Of a stretch of DNA of 64,000 nucleotides, positions 37,656 to 47,901 are shown in pieces; the first letter of the stretch is position 1, and every line of letters starts with the position of its first letter. Made by a program: the position numbers and the translations under genes. Source of the DNA: Neobacillus niacini (GTDB lineage Bacteria > Bacillota > Bacilli > Bacillales > Cytobacillaceae); assembly GCF_000759675.1 (NCBI RefSeq), contig NZ_BAWM01000020.1, forward strand, positions 109,138 to 173,137. Reading direction: 5' to 3'. The notes beneath the pieces were generated by a model. That model searched no databases. It had not been told where the DNA came from and saw only the letters and a program-made list of their open reading frames with translations.

Positions 37656-38819
37656 TTAAGCGCCCCCGATTAAAAAGGTGGTATTGGCAAAATTCTTTGT
37701 AAAAGCATCGAGATTTTTTACACCATTAATGTCTTGCAGCACGGTTTTCTTTCCTTCTGCTTTCATGGTTTCGGCCAATTGAAAGGCTTCCTTTCGTCTT
37801 TCCTGGCTGAAAAAAATACACTCCACTGTATTTACGACTTCTTGTGAGCCCATTGCTTCAAGCAATTTATCAAGCCTTACCGCAAAACCAGTTGCACTCG
37901 CTTTTTTTCCGAATTTCTCTATCAATCCGTAGCGCCCGCCATTTCCAATTGGAAAGCCGACATTCCCAGCATATGCCTCAAATAATATTCCTGAGTAATA
38001 ACTCATATGGCTGACAATTGTAAAATCAAATTTCACAAAGTCCTTTAAACCGTAGTCTGTGATTACCTCCCACAGTTCCTTCAGCTGTATCAAGGATTCT
38101 TTTCCAAAGCCATCTTCAATGATATCAAGTGCTTTACCAATTACTTCATCGCCGCCCCTTAACTCTAGGAGCTGAAGCAGCCTCTGTTTATCAATGGAGG
38201 ATAAGGAATAAGAGTTCACTTGCTCACGGTAACCAACAAAATTCTTTTCATATAAAAACCGTCTTAATGCGGTGGCACGTCCATTTGTCCCTAAAATTTG
38301 CATAAATAATTCTTGTGCAAAGCCGATATGTCCTACAGATACTTGGAATTGATTCAGCCCTGCTTTTTTTAATGAAGAAACAAGCAAGGCGATTACCTCG
38401 CCGTCGCTTGATACGGTATCGTCATTAATATACTCCACACCGATTTGCTCAAACTCAGCAGGTCTGCCGCCTTCCCGCTGTTGTGCCCGGTAGACATTTC
38501 CAGCATAGGCCAGGCGGAGGGGGAGATCATTTTCTAAAAGGCGAGAAGCGGCTACCCTGGCAATCGGCGCCGTCATATCCGGCCTGAGCACGAGAGTGTG
38601 CCCATCTTTGTCGAGTAATTTGAAAAGCTCCGGGTCAAGTATAGCGGAGGCAGTTCCAACGGTTTCATAGTATTCTAGGGTAGGTGTTTCAATAAATTGA
38701 TATCCCCACTGCTTGATTGCATCTTCCATAAGGGAACGGACACGTTGCTTTTTTTCATATAATTCCGGAAGCGTATCTCTCATGCCTAAAGGCTTTTCAA
38801 ACATAAATAAACGGCTCAT
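37656..38819 (-). CDS. hisZ: ATP phosphoribosyltransferase regulatory subunit
   Basis: 387 residues, a HisRS-like paralogue without tRNA ligase activity: class II motifs [14 protein letters not shown] at residue 45 and [13 protein letters not shown] (motif 2). Needed by short HisG for activity and histidine feedback. ATG at 38819 follows AAAGGATGATTTGG. First gene of the eight-gene operon hisZGDBHAFI. Confidence 0.95.
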   Translation of the reverse strand: MSRLFMFEKPLGMRDTLPELYEKKQRVRSLMEDAIKQWGYQFIETPTLEYYETVGTASAILDPELFKLLDKDGHTLVLRPDMTAPIARVAASRLLENDLPLRLAYAGNVYRAQQREGGRPAEFEQIGVEYINDDTVSSDGEVIALLVSSLKKAGLNQFQVSVGHIGFAQELFMQILGTNGRATALRRFLYEKNFVGYREQVNSYSLSSIDKQRLLQLLELRGGDEVIGKALDIIEDGFGKESLIQLKELWEVITDYGLKDFVKFDFTIVSHMSYYSGILFEAYAGNVGFPIGNGGRYGLIEKFGKKASATGFAVRLDKLLEAMGSQEVVNTVECIFFSQERRKEAFQLAETMKAEGKKTVLQDINGVKNLDAFTKNFANTTFLIGGA

Positions 38820-38875
38820 CCAAATCATCCTTTATTTTCAGAATCCTTTAGTTCGCTAATATGCTAATAAATTAA

Positions 38876-38904
38876 AGTTTACCTTTTCGGGAAATTTTCG
38901 TCAA
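38876..38904 (-). promoter_or_regulatory. Promoter of the his operon
   Basis: TTGACG (38899-38904) - 17 bases - TAAACT (38876-38881). The leader is only about 50 bases, too short for a T-box. Confidence 0.7.
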
Positions 38905-38917
38905 CAGAAAACTATAC

Positions 38918-39012
38918 TCCCGCGCGTTTTCAGTTTATTGCTGCGGGTATCCGGAATAATCCCGCGGCTTTCTGAACTAAACCCGCGAGAATGGGCGATA
39001 ATCCCGCGGGGT
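38918..39012. repeat. CCCGCG-rich intergenic repeat cluster
   Basis: Four CCCGCG units in about 90 bases, two in the context ATAATCCCGCGG. A short intergenic repeat family of this genome; function unknown. Confidence 0.55.
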
Positions 39013-39023
39013 CAGTAATATGT

Positions 39024-39051
39024 AAAAAAAAGCCAGGTTTAAAAACCCGGC
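39024..39051 (-). terminator. Terminator of the hprK-to-yvoF operon
   Basis: GCCGGGTT / AACCTGGC stem (one wobble) and eight T on the minus strand, just after the acyltransferase stop. Confidence 0.85.
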
Positions 39052-39063
39052 CTCTTTTATTCG

Positions 39064-39597
39064 TTATTTATTTTTCCCATAAATCGGATCTTCGGCCCAT
39101 CGTTTTTCCATTTCTTCTTTTGAATAAATCACCCGCATAGGATTGCCACCGACAAATGCACCGGTCGGGACATCTTTATGAACGAGTGTTCCAGCGGATA
39201 CGATGGCACCGTCACCAATCATTACCCCAGGGAGAATGGTTGAATTGGCACCAATCATGACCTCACTGCCAATTTCAACTGGACCGAGACGATATTCTTT
39301 TATCAAATATTCATGGGCAAGAATTGTTGTATTGTAGCCAATTACAGTGTTACGTCCGACACTGATTTTCTCAGGAAACATCACATCGAGCATGACCATT
39401 AACGCAAAGGATGTTTGCTCACCGACCTTTAGTCCTAGGAATGTGCGATAAAGCCAATTTTTCATTCCAAGGAATGGGGTATAGCGGGCAAGTTGAATCA
39501 CAATGAAATTTCTAACCACTTTCCAAAATGGCACAGTTTTGTAGACATGCCATAAGGAGTTTGCCCCTTCGACTGGGTACCGGGTCGTTCTCCTCAT
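39064..39597 (-). CDS. yvoF: Left-handed beta-helix acyltransferase (YvoF-like)
   Basis: 177 residues with hexapeptide repeats (VGRNTVIGYNTTIL, IGSEVMIGANSTILPGVMIG, GAIVSAGTLVHKDVPTGAFV), the trimeric acetyltransferase fold. Acceptor unknown. Two bases downstream of ppaX, the same position as B. subtilis yvoF. Confidence 0.88.
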   Translation of the reverse strand: MRRTTRYPVEGANSLWHVYKTVPFWKVVRNFIVIQLARYTPFLGMKNWLYRTFLGLKVGEQTSFALMVMLDVMFPEKISVGRNTVIGYNTTILAHEYLIKEYRLGPVEIGSEVMIGANSTILPGVMIGDGAIVSAGTLVHKDVPTGAFVGGNPMRVIYSKEEMEKRWAEDPIYGKNK

Positions 39598-39599
39598 TT

Positions 39600-40247
39600 T
39601 TATCCCTCTCCGAGAATCGTTAATAAGTCTGCCATGTTCTCTAACATGTAATCTGGTTCATATTTTGCCAGATACTCTCTACCCTTGATGGTCCAAGAGA
39701 CACCTGCTGTTTTCGTACCTGCATTTTTTCCAGCTAATACATCGTGAAAATTATCGCCTACCATTAAGGCTTCCTCTGGCTTTGACTCTAACTTTTCAAG
39801 CGCTAGAAAAATCGGTTCAGGATCTGGCTTCACTTTTTTCACATGATCGTAAGCGACCATTACATCAAAGAACGAATCAAGCTTCATCAAGCGTAGTCCT
39901 TTAAAGGCAACATCCTCACGTTTCGTCGTCACGATTGCGAGCTTATAACCCTTTTTCTTTAATGTCTCAATTGTTTCCATAACACCGATAAATTCTTTTA
40001 CAAGTATATCGTGATTAGCTAGATTGTAAGTGCGATATTCTAGAACCATTTCCTCCACCCGTTCTGGATCCATTGCTCCAAAAACTTCATGAAGAGTAGG
40101 ACCTAAAAATGGCAGGACATCTTCTCGTGTATACTTGCCTGGATAATATTTTTCAAGCGTGTGTAAATAGGTAGAAATAATTAACTCATTCGTATCGATT
40201 AACGTTCCATCTAAATCAAATAGAATTGTATTAATATTACTTTTCAT
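39600..40247 (-). CDS. ppaX: Pyrophosphatase PpaX
   Basis: 215 residues, HAD family: nucleophile in [18 protein letters not shown] and [14 protein letters not shown] motifs. In B. subtilis it hydrolyses the pyrophosphate formed when HprK dephosphorylates P-Ser-HPr/Crh. Same operon as hprK, as expected. Overlaps yvoD by 11 bases. Confidence 0.94.
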   Translation of the reverse strand: MKSNINTILFDLDGTLIDTNELIISTYLHTLEKYYPGKYTREDVLPFLGPTLHEVFGAMDPERVEEMVLEYRTYNLANHDILVKEFIGVMETIETLKKKGYKLAIVTTKREDVAFKGLRLMKLDSFFDVMVAYDHVKKVKPDPEPIFLALEKLESKPEEALMVGDNFHDVLAGKNAGTKTAGVSWTIKGREYLAKYEPDYMLENMADLLTILGEG

Positions 40248-41190
40248 AAGTTGGTTCTGCTTCCTTTCTGCGAATAATGCCTGATCGTTTCCAGAGTAAC
40301 CCGACTATCAAGGTTAAGGCGGTTGCCACACCAAGCCGAATTAAAAAGAGCGGCCAGACCGGAATGCCCAGCGGGATAAAGATAAGCGTATCCTCTACTA
40401 CTGCATGGCAGGCCATTAGAAAAAGAAAAGCGAGTGTTAAATCCTTTTTACTAACTCCATCTTCCTCTACTGCCTGGATCACAACTCCTGCACCATAGGC
40501 AAGCCCAAATAATAAGCCTGCTGCCATAGTAGTAGAAGTATTCTCATTCATTCCTAGGCTCCTAGTAATAGGAGACATTCCTTGTGAAAATTTCTTAAGC
40601 CATTGCAAATCCTTTAAGATTTGAATGACGATCATCAGCGGGATGACAATCATCGCTAACTGCAGAATCCCCAGTCCCGCTTTTTCGATCGCTGCAAGTA
40701 TTATTGCACCGATTCCCGAAACTTGTTCATCACTTTTTGCTTGAATCAGACCATATTGAGCTGTCTCGCTTCCTCCCTGCCAAACAAGATTTATCACAAT
40801 TGCAGAGGCAAACGCTAGTCCAAGCCTTGTAACCAATACAAGCCAAAGTTTAACTCCAACCTTAATGGCGACGCTAGATTCTACGATTAAATTATGAGAA
40901 AATGAGAGCATTACTGCTAAAATAAAAACTTCTTTCACGGTAAAATCAAGTGTTAAAATAGCGCCAATCGCTGCATAAAGATTGAGGAAATTCCCCAATA
41001 CGAGTGGAATAGCTGCATCTCCAGACAAGCCTAACAGCTTCATCATAGGGGCTATTCTCTCAATTACCCATGGTAAGATGGATGAATATTGTAGAAGCGC
41101 TACTATAAGGGTTACTGGAAAAATAATTTTCCCTAAGGTCCATGTTGTTTTAACCCCCACCTGTAAACCCTTTTTAATCGAGTTAATCAT
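40237..41190 (-). CDS. yvoD: YvoD-like membrane protein with Gate (nucleoside-recognition) domains
   Basis: 317 residues, about eight membrane helices in two related halves ([12 protein letters not shown] at the end). Transport function unknown. Lies between lgt and ppaX as in B. subtilis. Confidence 0.85.
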   Translation of the reverse strand: MINSIKKGLQVGVKTTWTLGKIIFPVTLIVALLQYSSILPWVIERIAPMMKLLGLSGDAAIPLVLGNFLNLYAAIGAILTLDFTVKEVFILAVMLSFSHNLIVESSVAIKVGVKLWLVLVTRLGLAFASAIVINLVWQGGSETAQYGLIQAKSDEQVSGIGAIILAAIEKAGLGILQLAMIVIPLMIVIQILKDLQWLKKFSQGMSPITRSLGMNENTSTTMAAGLLFGLAYGAGVVIQAVEEDGVSKKDLTLAFLFLMACHAVVEDTLIFIPLGIPVWPLFLIRLGVATALTLIVGLLWKRSGIIRRKEAEPTYEK

Positions 41191-41209
41191 TTCTCCAAAA
41201 TCTCCTTCT

Positions 41210-42040
41210 TTAGTGCGTTAATGCTTGATTGCTTTTATCTAAGTATCTGTCTTCCGCTAGATTCTTCTTTCGGCGGTATATCAGGATTAAAACAGCACCT
41301 ATAATTAAAGCGATCGAGATGGTTTGTGCCATTCGAAGGCCACCCAGCATTAAACTATCCGTTCTTAAACCTTCTATGAAAAAACGACCAACGGAATACC
41401 AAATAACATAAGATAGGAATAGCTCTCCACGGCGCAGGTTCACACGTCGGAGTAAAATCAATAGAATAAAGCCAACGAAATTCCAAACAGATTCATATAA
41501 AAAGGTTGGATGATAATAGGCACCATTTATATACATTTGATTAATAATAAACTCAGGTAGCTGGAGGTTTTCGAGGAACGTCCTGGTAACCTCGCCTCCG
41601 TGAGCCTCTTGGTTCATGAAGTTCCCCCAACGTCCAATGGCTTGACCTAAAATAATACTAGGTGCAGCAATATCGGCAATCTTCCAAAAAGAAATCCCGC
41701 GCTTTTTTGCAAAAATATAGGCAGTTAGGACGGATCCAATTAGTGCTCCATGAATGGCAATTCCGCCATTCCAAATCTGAATGATCTGGTCTGGGTGCTC
41801 AGCATAATAGCCCCACTCAAAAATAACGTAATATAATCGTGCCGAAAGAATCGCAATAGGAATGGCCCAAAGCATTAAATCCGCGAATGTATCCTTTGGA
41901 AGCCCCCTCTTATCTCCTTCCCTAATAGCAAGAAAAAGTGCCAACGCTAATCCGGAACCAATAATGAGACCATACCAATGGACTTGAATCGGTCCTAAAG
42001 CAAAAGCAATGGGGTCAAGCGGCTGAATAGTTGAATTCAT
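41210..42040 (-). CDS. lgt: Prolipoprotein diacylglyceryl transferase
   Basis: 276 residues, seven membrane helices. Adds diacylglycerol to the lipobox cysteine of prelipoproteins. The Lgt signature reads [18 protein letters not shown] near residue 140. ATG at 42040. Essential partner for lipoproteins such as the ZnuA-like protein at 55207. Confidence 0.96.
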   Translation of the reverse strand: MNSTIQPLDPIAFALGPIQVHWYGLIIGSGLALALFLAIREGDKRGLPKDTFADLMLWAIPIAILSARLYYVIFEWGYYAEHPDQIIQIWNGGIAIHGALIGSVLTAYIFAKKRGISFWKIADIAAPSIILGQAIGRWGNFMNQEAHGGEVTRTFLENLQLPEFIINQMYINGAYYHPTFLYESVWNFVGFILLILLRRVNLRRGELFLSYVIWYSVGRFFIEGLRTDSLMLGGLRMAQTISIALIIGAVLILIYRRKKNLAEDRYLDKSNQALTH

Positions 42041-42061
42041 ATAATTACTCCTTTTATTAAA

Positions 42062-42994
42062 TTAATCCTCATGGTCTCCATCCTCGATGACATCAGATAG
42101 ACGTTCTGTAAATTGCTGTGCAGCATTCACGCCCATTCTTTTTAGACGGAAATTCATTGCAGCTACTTCAATGATGACAGCCAGATTTCGTCCTGGACGG
42201 ACTGGAACGGTGATCTTTGTAATCTCCGTATCAATGATTTTCATCTTTTCTTCATCTAAACCAAGGCGGTCGTATTGCTTTGCGGAATCCCAAATTTCCA
42301 GGTTAATAACCAGGGTAATTCGTTTATTGCTGCGAACCGCTCCTGCTCCAAAAAGAGTCATGACATTAATAATGCCTAGTCCGCGAATTTCTAATAGATG
42401 CTCGATTAAATCTGGAGAAGTTCCAACGAGCGTATCTTCGTCTTCCTGGCGAATTTCAACACAATCATCTGCTACAAGCCGATGGCCGCGTTTTACCAAC
42501 TCTAAAGCTGTCTCACTTTTACCAACTCCGCTTTTTCCAGTAATTAATACGCCAATTCCATATATATCGACTAAAACTCCATGGACTGCGGTTGTTGGTG
42601 CCAGTTTACTTTCTAAAAAGTTCGTTAGACGACTTGAAAAACGAGTTGTTTTCATATTTGATCGCAGCACTGGAACAGATTCTCGCTCTGAGGCTTCAAT
42701 AAGTTCTCGCGGCACATCCAACCCTCTTGTAACGATGATCGCAGGAGTGATATCTGTACATAAACGTTCCATTCTTGATATACGTTCATTTTCGGATAAT
42801 TCCTCAAAGAAGGACAGCTCTGTTTTTCCTAATAGTTGAATACGTTCTGCTGGATAATATTCGAAGTATCCAGCGATTTCAATCCCAGGTCTTGAAATAT
42901 CACTTGTCGTAATCGGACGATTAATTCCTTCTTCACCGCTAATCAATTCCAGATGGAATCTTTCAAAAATATCCTTCGTACGTACCTTTGGCAA
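42062..42994 (-). CDS. hprK: HPr kinase/phosphorylase
   Basis: 310 residues. Phosphorylates Ser46 of HPr and Crh in response to fructose bisphosphate and removes it with phosphate. Walker [15 protein letters not shown] (about residue 153) and the family signature [12 protein letters not shown] near 200. ATG at 42994 follows AAGGAGGAAAACTTTT. First gene of the hprK-lgt-yvoD-ppaX-yvoF unit. Confidence 0.97.
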   Translation of the reverse strand: MPKVRTKDIFERFHLELISGEEGINRPITTSDISRPGIEIAGYFEYYPAERIQLLGKTELSFFEELSENERISRMERLCTDITPAIIVTRGLDVPRELIEASERESVPVLRSNMKTTRFSSRLTNFLESKLAPTTAVHGVLVDIYGIGVLITGKSGVGKSETALELVKRGHRLVADDCVEIRQEDEDTLVGTSPDLIEHLLEIRGLGIINVMTLFGAGAVRSNKRITLVINLEIWDSAKQYDRLGLDEEKMKIIDTEITKITVPVRPGRNLAVIIEVAAMNFRLKRMGVNAAQQFTERLSDVIEDGDHED

Positions 42995-43183
42995 AAGTTT
43001 TCCTCCTTATCCGAAAAGCTGTAGCATCCTAGTCGCTACTGCTAAACAGTCATCAGCTTATAATGTATTTCAATTTCTTCTTATTTTAGCACTATTTAAA
43101 TTTTTTTCATAACCATATAGAAGTTATTCGTTTTTTCATACATTCTTCATTTAACGGAAAAATAAATAAGAATACGACGCCTT

Positions 43184-43199
43184 ACTGGTATAGACAACT
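43184..43199. promoter_or_regulatory. NagR (dre-type) operator
   Basis: ACTGGTATAGACAACT, close to the consensus palindrome TGGTCTAGACCA of NagR/DasR. It overlaps the nagA -35. Confidence 0.78.
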
Positions 43200-43219
43200 A
43201 TTCCACTTGGAGCTATAAT
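43191..43219 (+). promoter_or_regulatory. Promoter of nagA-nagB-nagR
   Basis: TAGACA (43191-43196) - 17 bases - TATAAT (43214-43219). Confidence 0.75.
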
Positions 43220-43260
43220 AATCTCATAGATGTAATTATTTTGAAATGGAGATGAAGATT

Positions 43261-44439
43261 TTGAGCCTACTCTTAATGGTTCATGGCAAGGCAGTTCTAG
43301 AAAATGAAGTGGCAGAATCTATCTATATTTTTATTGAAAATGGAAAAATCCAAGAGATTGGTCCTATTAAAGCACTTCCTTCCCATTTAGAAAATGTTGA
43401 AAAAATAGAAATACCTGAGGGTCAAAATGTTGTTCCAGGCTTTATAGACGTCCACATTCATGGAGCTGCAGGTGCTGACACTATGGATGCCACGATAGAG
43501 GCATTAGAAACAATGGCGAAAGCACTCCCTGCTGAAGGAACCACAAGCTTTTTAGCGACAACCATTACCCAAAAACACGAAAATATTGAGAACGCCTTAA
43601 GAAATGCAGCACTTTACCTTAACGGTCATAATGACTCTGGTAAAGCAGACATTCTCGGTGTTCATTTAGAGGGGCCATTTATTAATAAAAAACGTGCCGG
43701 TGCACAACCGATGGAATACATTATTAATCCTGATATTGAATTATTTAAGCATTGGCAAGAACTCGCTGAAGGAAGCATTAAATTGGTAACCGTGGCACCT
43801 GAACTTGAGAATGGGACAAACTTTGTCAGCTATTTACACGAAAATGAGGTTATTGCTTCTATCGGTCACTCAGATGCAGTCTACGAGGAAATGGAAAATG
43901 CCGTTCAAGCAGGTGCAAAACAGGTGACACATTTGTTTAATGGCATGCGAGGCATACACCACCGTGAACCTGGTGTCGCCGGTTCTGCCCTTCTTTTTAA
44001 AGAATTAATGGTGGAACTAATTGCAGACGGGATTCATGTTCGTCCTGAGGTAATGAAGCTTGTTATCAATGCTAAAGGAACAGAAGGCATGATTTTGATA
44101 ACAGATGCCATGAGGGCAAAATGCCTTAAAAATGGTATCTATGATCTTGGTGGACAAGATGTATCTGTCGCAAATGGAAAAGCACTTCTTGCCGACGGAA
44201 CACTTGCTGGCAGTATCTTAAAAATGAATGATTCCGTAAAAAACATCCTGGAAGCAGCCGATATTTCTTTATCAAAAGCTGTTCAAATGGCAAGTGTGAA
44301 TCCTGCTAAACAATTAAACGTATATGACCGCAAAGGGAGCATTTCCGTTGGAAAAGACGCGGATTTAACGATTTTATCAAATGAATATCAAGTTGAATTG
44401 ACAATCTGCCGTGGGGAAATGGCATTTAAAAAGGGGTAA
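43261..44439 (+). CDS. nagA: N-acetylglucosamine-6-phosphate deacetylase
   Basis: 392 residues. Amidohydrolase TIM barrel: metal-binding HIHGAAGADTMD near residue 60, HLEGPFINKKRAGAQ, GHSDA and HLFNGMRGIHHREPG. Start: TTG at 43261 lies 9 bases after GGAGATGAA; an ATG at 43246 has no site before it, so 397 residues is the alternative. It feeds NagB. Confidence 0.94.
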   Translation: MSLLLMVHGKAVLENEVAESIYIFIENGKIQEIGPIKALPSHLENVEKIEIPEGQNVVPGFIDVHIHGAAGADTMDATIEALETMAKALPAEGTTSFLATTITQKHENIENALRNAALYLNGHNDSGKADILGVHLEGPFINKKRAGAQPMEYIINPDIELFKHWQELAEGSIKLVTVAPELENGTNFVSYLHENEVIASIGHSDAVYEEMENAVQAGAKQVTHLFNGMRGIHHREPGVAGSALLFKELMVELIADGIHVRPEVMKLVINAKGTEGMILITDAMRAKCLKNGIYDLGGQDVSVANGKALLADGTLAGSILKMNDSVKNILEAADISLSKAVQMASVNPAKQLNVYDRKGSISVGKDADLTILSNEYQVELTICRGEMAFKKG

Positions 44440-44443
44440 TAAC

Positions 44444-45169
44444 ATGAAACTAATTCGTACAGAAAATTATGCAGAGATGAGCTTAGAGGCTGGAAAATTT
44501 ATTGTAGATAAACTTCGCTCTAACCCAAGCTTAACACTGGGATTAGCAACAGGGAGCACCCCAAAAGGTGTTTATGAATATTTAATCCAGGATCATGAGG
44601 AGAACGAGACCACCTATAAACAGGTGAAATCCGTCAATTTAGATGAGTATATCGGACTTCCTGCTGAGGATCCTAATAGCTACCATTATTTCATGAGTCA
44701 AAATTTATTTAATCATTTGGATATTAGTGAAAATCATACTCATATTCCGAATGGAGCTGCTAGCGATTTAGAGCAGGAATGTCTTCGTTATGAAAAGCTT
44801 ATCAAAGAGCTTGGCGGGGTTGACCTACAAATTTTAGGTATTGGTCAAAATGGTCATATTGGTTTTAATGAACCAGGGACTCCCTTTACCAGCCGGACAC
44901 ATATCGTCACTCTCGATCAAAATACAAGGGAAGCAAATTCAAGATTTTTTAACTCTCTTGACGAAGTGCCAACACATGCCATAACCATGGGCACTGCTTC
45001 TATACTTGAAAGCAAGGAAATTCTACTGCTTGTATCGGGAGAGAGCAAAGCAGAAGCACTATTCAAGTTTATTAATGGAGAAATAAGCGAAGAATTTCCG
45101 GCCTCTGTTTTAAAGAATCATCAGAATGTTACTGTAATTGCTGATAGAGATGCGTTAAAATATATCTAG
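44444..45169 (+). CDS. nagB: Glucosamine-6-phosphate deaminase
   Basis: 241 residues. Converts glucosamine-6-phosphate to fructose-6-phosphate and ammonia, linking amino sugars to glycolysis. Motifs GLATGSTPKGVYEYL, NLDEYIGL and GIGQNGHIGFNEPG. ATG at 44444 follows AAAGGGGTAATAAC; 4 bases after nagA. Confidence 0.97.
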   Translation: MKLIRTENYAEMSLEAGKFIVDKLRSNPSLTLGLATGSTPKGVYEYLIQDHEENETTYKQVKSVNLDEYIGLPAEDPNSYHYFMSQNLFNHLDISENHTHIPNGAASDLEQECLRYEKLIKELGGVDLQILGIGQNGHIGFNEPGTPFTSRTHIVTLDQNTREANSRFFNSLDEVPTHAITMGTASILESKEILLLVSGESKAEALFKFINGEISEEFPASVLKNHQNVTVIADRDALKYI

Positions 45170-45192
45170 TACTTTTCGCAAGGAGTGTTTGG

Positions 45193-45915
45193 ATGATTAA
45201 TAAAAATTCGCCGGTTCCTATCTATCATCAACTAGAAGAGTACATTAAACAACAAATAGAGAATGGTATTTTAATGGAAGAGACCGTCATTCCCTCAGAA
45301 CGGGAATATGCGCAAACGTTTCAGATTAGCCGCATGACGGTCAGACAGGCAATCAATAATTTGGTCTCTGAAGGCTATCTAAAAAGACAAAAAGGCAGAG
45401 GAACATTTGTCAATAAGAAAAAGGTTGAACAAGAACTTCAGGGAATGACGAGTTTTACGGAGGATATGCTTTCAAGGGGAATGAGCCCAAGCAGCACCCT
45501 ATTATCCTTCCAAATCATCCCTGCTGACAAAAAAACAGCTTTTGATCTTAAAATAGAAGAAAACGAATCCGTTTATAAAATTAAACGGATTCGTTTAGCG
45601 GATGGTGCCCCAATGGCACTGGAAACAGCTTATATACCAGTTGAAATTGTTCCAGGTCTAACGGAGGAAAACAGTAACCTCTCTCTTTACCAATACATTG
45701 AGGAAATTCTCTCTCTTTCAATAACTGAAGCGACGCAAGAAATCGAAGCTTCTATTGCCAGCAGCAATGATGCAGAAGCATTGGAAATTAATATCGGGGA
45801 TCCAATCCTCTTGATTGAGCGTATATCTTATTTACAAAATGGAATTCCTTTCGAGTTGGTTAAATCTACTTTTCGCGCAGACCGGTATCGCTTTATTCAT
45901 TCCATGAAACGTTAA
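45193..45915 (+). CDS. nagR: GntR/HutC-family repressor NagR (YvoA)
   Basis: 240 residues. N-terminal GntR winged helix (IPSEREYAQTFQISRMTVRQ) and C-terminal UTRA ligand domain (LKIEENESVYKIKRIRLADG, FELVKSTFRADRYRF). Represses nag genes until an amino-sugar phosphate binds. Its operator is at 43184-43199, making the operon self-regulated. Confidence 0.95.
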   Translation: MINKNSPVPIYHQLEEYIKQQIENGILMEETVIPSEREYAQTFQISRMTVRQAINNLVSEGYLKRQKGRGTFVNKKKVEQELQGMTSFTEDMLSRGMSPSSTLLSFQIIPADKKTAFDLKIEENESVYKIKRIRLADGAPMALETAYIPVEIVPGLTEENSNLSLYQYIEEILSLSITEATQEIEASIASSNDAEALEINIGDPILLIERISYLQNGIPFELVKSTFRADRYRFIHSMKR

Positions 45916-45929
45916 CAAAAGGAAAATAA

Positions 45930-45960
45930 AAGAAGCAAATGGATGAGCCATTTGCTTCTT
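45930..45960. terminator. Bidirectional terminator between nagR and yvlD
   Basis: 13-bp perfect stem (AAGAAGCAAATGG and mirror) with a 5-base loop and T/A flanks on both sides. Confidence 0.9.
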
Positions 45961-46319
45961 TATTTTTCCCTGGATGATTTAAGAATGGTTTTGTTTAGAA
46001 CCAGGGTGATTATTGACATGATAACAGCTGCTAAAAGTGCCATTCCAAAACCAGCGATTTCAAAGGCATCGCCCATTAAATAATCGGTTATTTCTAGCGT
46101 TATTGCATTAATAACAAATAGGAATAATCCTAATGTTAAAACTGTTACAGGTAAGGTTAAAATGACTAAAATCGGGCGGACGATGATATTTATGATCGAT
46201 AATAAGAAGCTCGCTCCTAGGGCAGCAGCAAAGCCTTCCAGCAAGAAGCTTTCAGAAAAGTATCCTGCAATTGCCATGAACAAAACAGCATTTATGAAGA
46301 TCCCAATCAACCATTTCAT
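45960..46319 (-). CDS. yvlD: YvlD-family small membrane protein (phage-holin-4-like)
   Basis: 119 residues with four hydrophobic segments (MKWLIGIFINAVLFMAIAGY, IINIIVRPILVILTLPVTVL). Part of the envelope-stress yvl operon; function unknown. The holin name reflects fold family only. Confidence 0.88.
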   Translation of the reverse strand: MKWLIGIFINAVLFMAIAGYFSESFLLEGFAAALGASFLLSIINIIVRPILVILTLPVTVLTLGLFLFVINAITLEITDYLMGDAFEIAGFGMALLAAVIMSIITLVLNKTILKSSREK

Positions 46320-46334
46320 TTATCAAATCTCCTA

Positions 46335-47450
46335 TTATTTACTGACCTCATCCGATTTATGAAGTGTAATCGATCCCGTTTTTGTATCGACAAATATTTT
46401 TAACATGCGGTCAGGATGATTAACCGATTGGAAACGAAGCATTTTTTGAATCATTTCACTTTTTTCTTCAAGAACCTGAATCCCATCAAGCTTTATATTA
46501 AAACCGCCAAGATTTGTTTTTAATTCACCGCTCGCAGCCACTCCATCTGGAATATACAAATCAATCCCTCCTGTAGTTGCTTTAGCTGCAATTAATTCAC
46601 ACCGATTTCCAGTTAGGTTATAGGTAGTATTACCATTTAAAGTTTGCGTTTCTACCTTTCTAAAATCGCCATCAAGCTTAATTGCCCCATTGATGGTTTC
46701 TACCTCAAGATCATCAATCGTACTGGTTTGCAATGTAATATGGCCATTTGCTGTTTCAATTTCGGCCTTTTTCCCGTTTAAACGTGTAAGTTCAATTTTT
46801 CCATTAGCTGTCTTCATACGCAGATCACTTATCGTTAATTCTTCACCAGAAATTGGACCATTAAACATTCTAACGCGAACGCGTTCATATTCTGCCTGAG
46901 GAACATAAACCACCGCGTCGACCTTCATCCATTTTTGCTGAGTCATGAATCGCAATTTTTGACCATCAATTGCAAACAAGACATCCTTCAAAAAGTTCTC
47001 CCGAGCTTGATCTGAATTTTCTACTCGGTACACCTTTGCCTGACATTCAATCCGAACATCGTTTTGATCCCAAGGAACAAACTTTAATGATCCATTGGCG
47101 AGATCAATATCCATATCACGTAAGTATACATCGCCCTGATGGAATATGTGCGAGATTTCTACGGACTGACCAAAGTTCAAATCAAGATCAAGGTCCTTAA
47201 TTTTTTTCAAAGCGGTATCGACAAAATCAAATATTTTATCCTTTGTCGAGTGTACTTTGCTTTGTGCGGATTCTTCCTTTTTTGCTTCTTCAAACTTGAA
47301 GGCTGTTGAGATCTCTTGGGCAATTTGTTCCTGCTTTTGATCCAATGTCTGAGCTTCTTTTTCAAGTTCCTCAAGTAAAGTTAATGCTTCGTCAACGTTT
47401 AGTTTTCCCTCTTCCACCATTTTTAGAATCCTTTTTCGTTCTTCCTTCAT
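46335..47450 (-). CDS. yvlB: YvlB-like DUF4097 adhesin-type protein
   Basis: 371 residues. N-terminal helical module MKEERKRILKMVEEGKLNVD (SHOCT/YvlB_LiaX type), a charged linker to about 85, then a DUF4097 right-handed beta solenoid (MKTANGKIELTRLNGKKAEI, ETANGHITLQTSTID). Member of the cell-envelope stress response. ATG at 47450 is preferred over an ATG three bases earlier because of spacing from GGGGTGG. Confidence 0.9.
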   Translation of the reverse strand: MKEERKRILKMVEEGKLNVDEALTLLEELEKEAQTLDQKQEQIAQEISTAFKFEEAKKEESAQSKVHSTKDKIFDFVDTALKKIKDLDLDLNFGQSVEISHIFHQGDVYLRDMDIDLANGSLKFVPWDQNDVRIECQAKVYRVENSDQARENFLKDVLFAIDGQKLRFMTQQKWMKVDAVVYVPQAEYERVRVRMFNGPISGEELTISDLRMKTANGKIELTRLNGKKAEIETANGHITLQTSTIDDLEVETINGAIKLDGDFRKVETQTLNGNTTYNLTGNRCELIAAKATTGGIDLYIPDGVAASGELKTNLGGFNIKLDGIQVLEEKSEMIQKMLRFQSVNHPDRMLKIFVDTKTGSITLHKSDEVSK

Positions 47451-47485
47451 CATTAACCACCCCAATATAAGTTTTCTTTAAAATC

Positions 47486-47803
47486 CTATTCCATCATGAA
47501 AGCTTTTACGCCTTTTATCAGATTCCAGATAGTGACAATTAGACTAACTAAGACCATAATACCTGCTGTAACGAGTGTAAAAACAGGAATTGCTTGATTG
47601 TTAATAGCATTTAAATCATTAAATATGGCGAAAATAAGCAGCGGCGCTGGAATTAGTGGTATTAAATGAGATAAGAATGCTTTTTTCGCATGACCTTTCG
47701 TTACGTCATCCCCAGAGGCAAACATTACAACCAGTGGAAAAAGAATTCCTGCAAAAAAAATACTAAAGTAACATAATCCTGAAAGAACCTTTCTTGTATC
47801 CAT
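47486..47803 (-). CDS. yvlA: DUF4870-like membrane protein (YvlA)
   Basis: 105 residues, three membrane helices (VLSGLCYFSIFFAGILFPLV at the start). First gene of the yvl unit. The PspC-like gene yvlC found here in B. subtilis is missing between yvlB and yvlD. Confidence 0.82.
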   Translation of the reverse strand: MDTRKVLSGLCYFSIFFAGILFPLVVMFASGDDVTKGHAKKAFLSHLIPLIPAPLLIFAIFNDLNAINNQAIPVFTLVTAGIMVLVSLIVTIWNLIKGVKAFMME

Positions 47804-47830
47804 TCATAATCACTCCCCTTAAACGATATT

Positions 47831-47856
47831 TACGAATGGGAATGAAGAAAGATTCA
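47831..47856 (-). promoter_or_regulatory. Sigma-W-type promoter of the yvl operon
   Basis: TGAATC (47851-47856) - 16 bases - CGTA (47831-47834), against consensus TGAAAC-N16-CGTA. The B. subtilis yvlABCD operon is sigma-W controlled. Confidence 0.8.
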
Positions 47857-47870
47857 AATTTTATTAATTA

Positions 47871-47901
47871 AAAAAGCTAAAACTCGAGGTTTTAGCTTTT
47901 T
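47871..47901. terminator. Terminator of uvrBA
   Basis: AAAGCTAAAAC / GTTTTAGCTTT stem with A/T flanks, overlapping the uvrA stop codon. Confidence 0.85.

Noticed and set aside
38820..38910. Histidine T-box leader in front of hisZ
   Set aside because: Promoter-to-start distance is about 50 bases; no T-box sequence or antiterminator is present.
42087..42839. 250-codon plus-strand ORF opposite hprK
   Set aside because: It mirrors hprK codon structure, has no ribosome binding site and its Ser/Arg-rich sequence is typical of antisense frames.
45960..46319. yvlD as a phage holin
   Set aside because: The holin-4 label is a fold name; the gene lies in the conserved yvl operon with no phage genes nearby.
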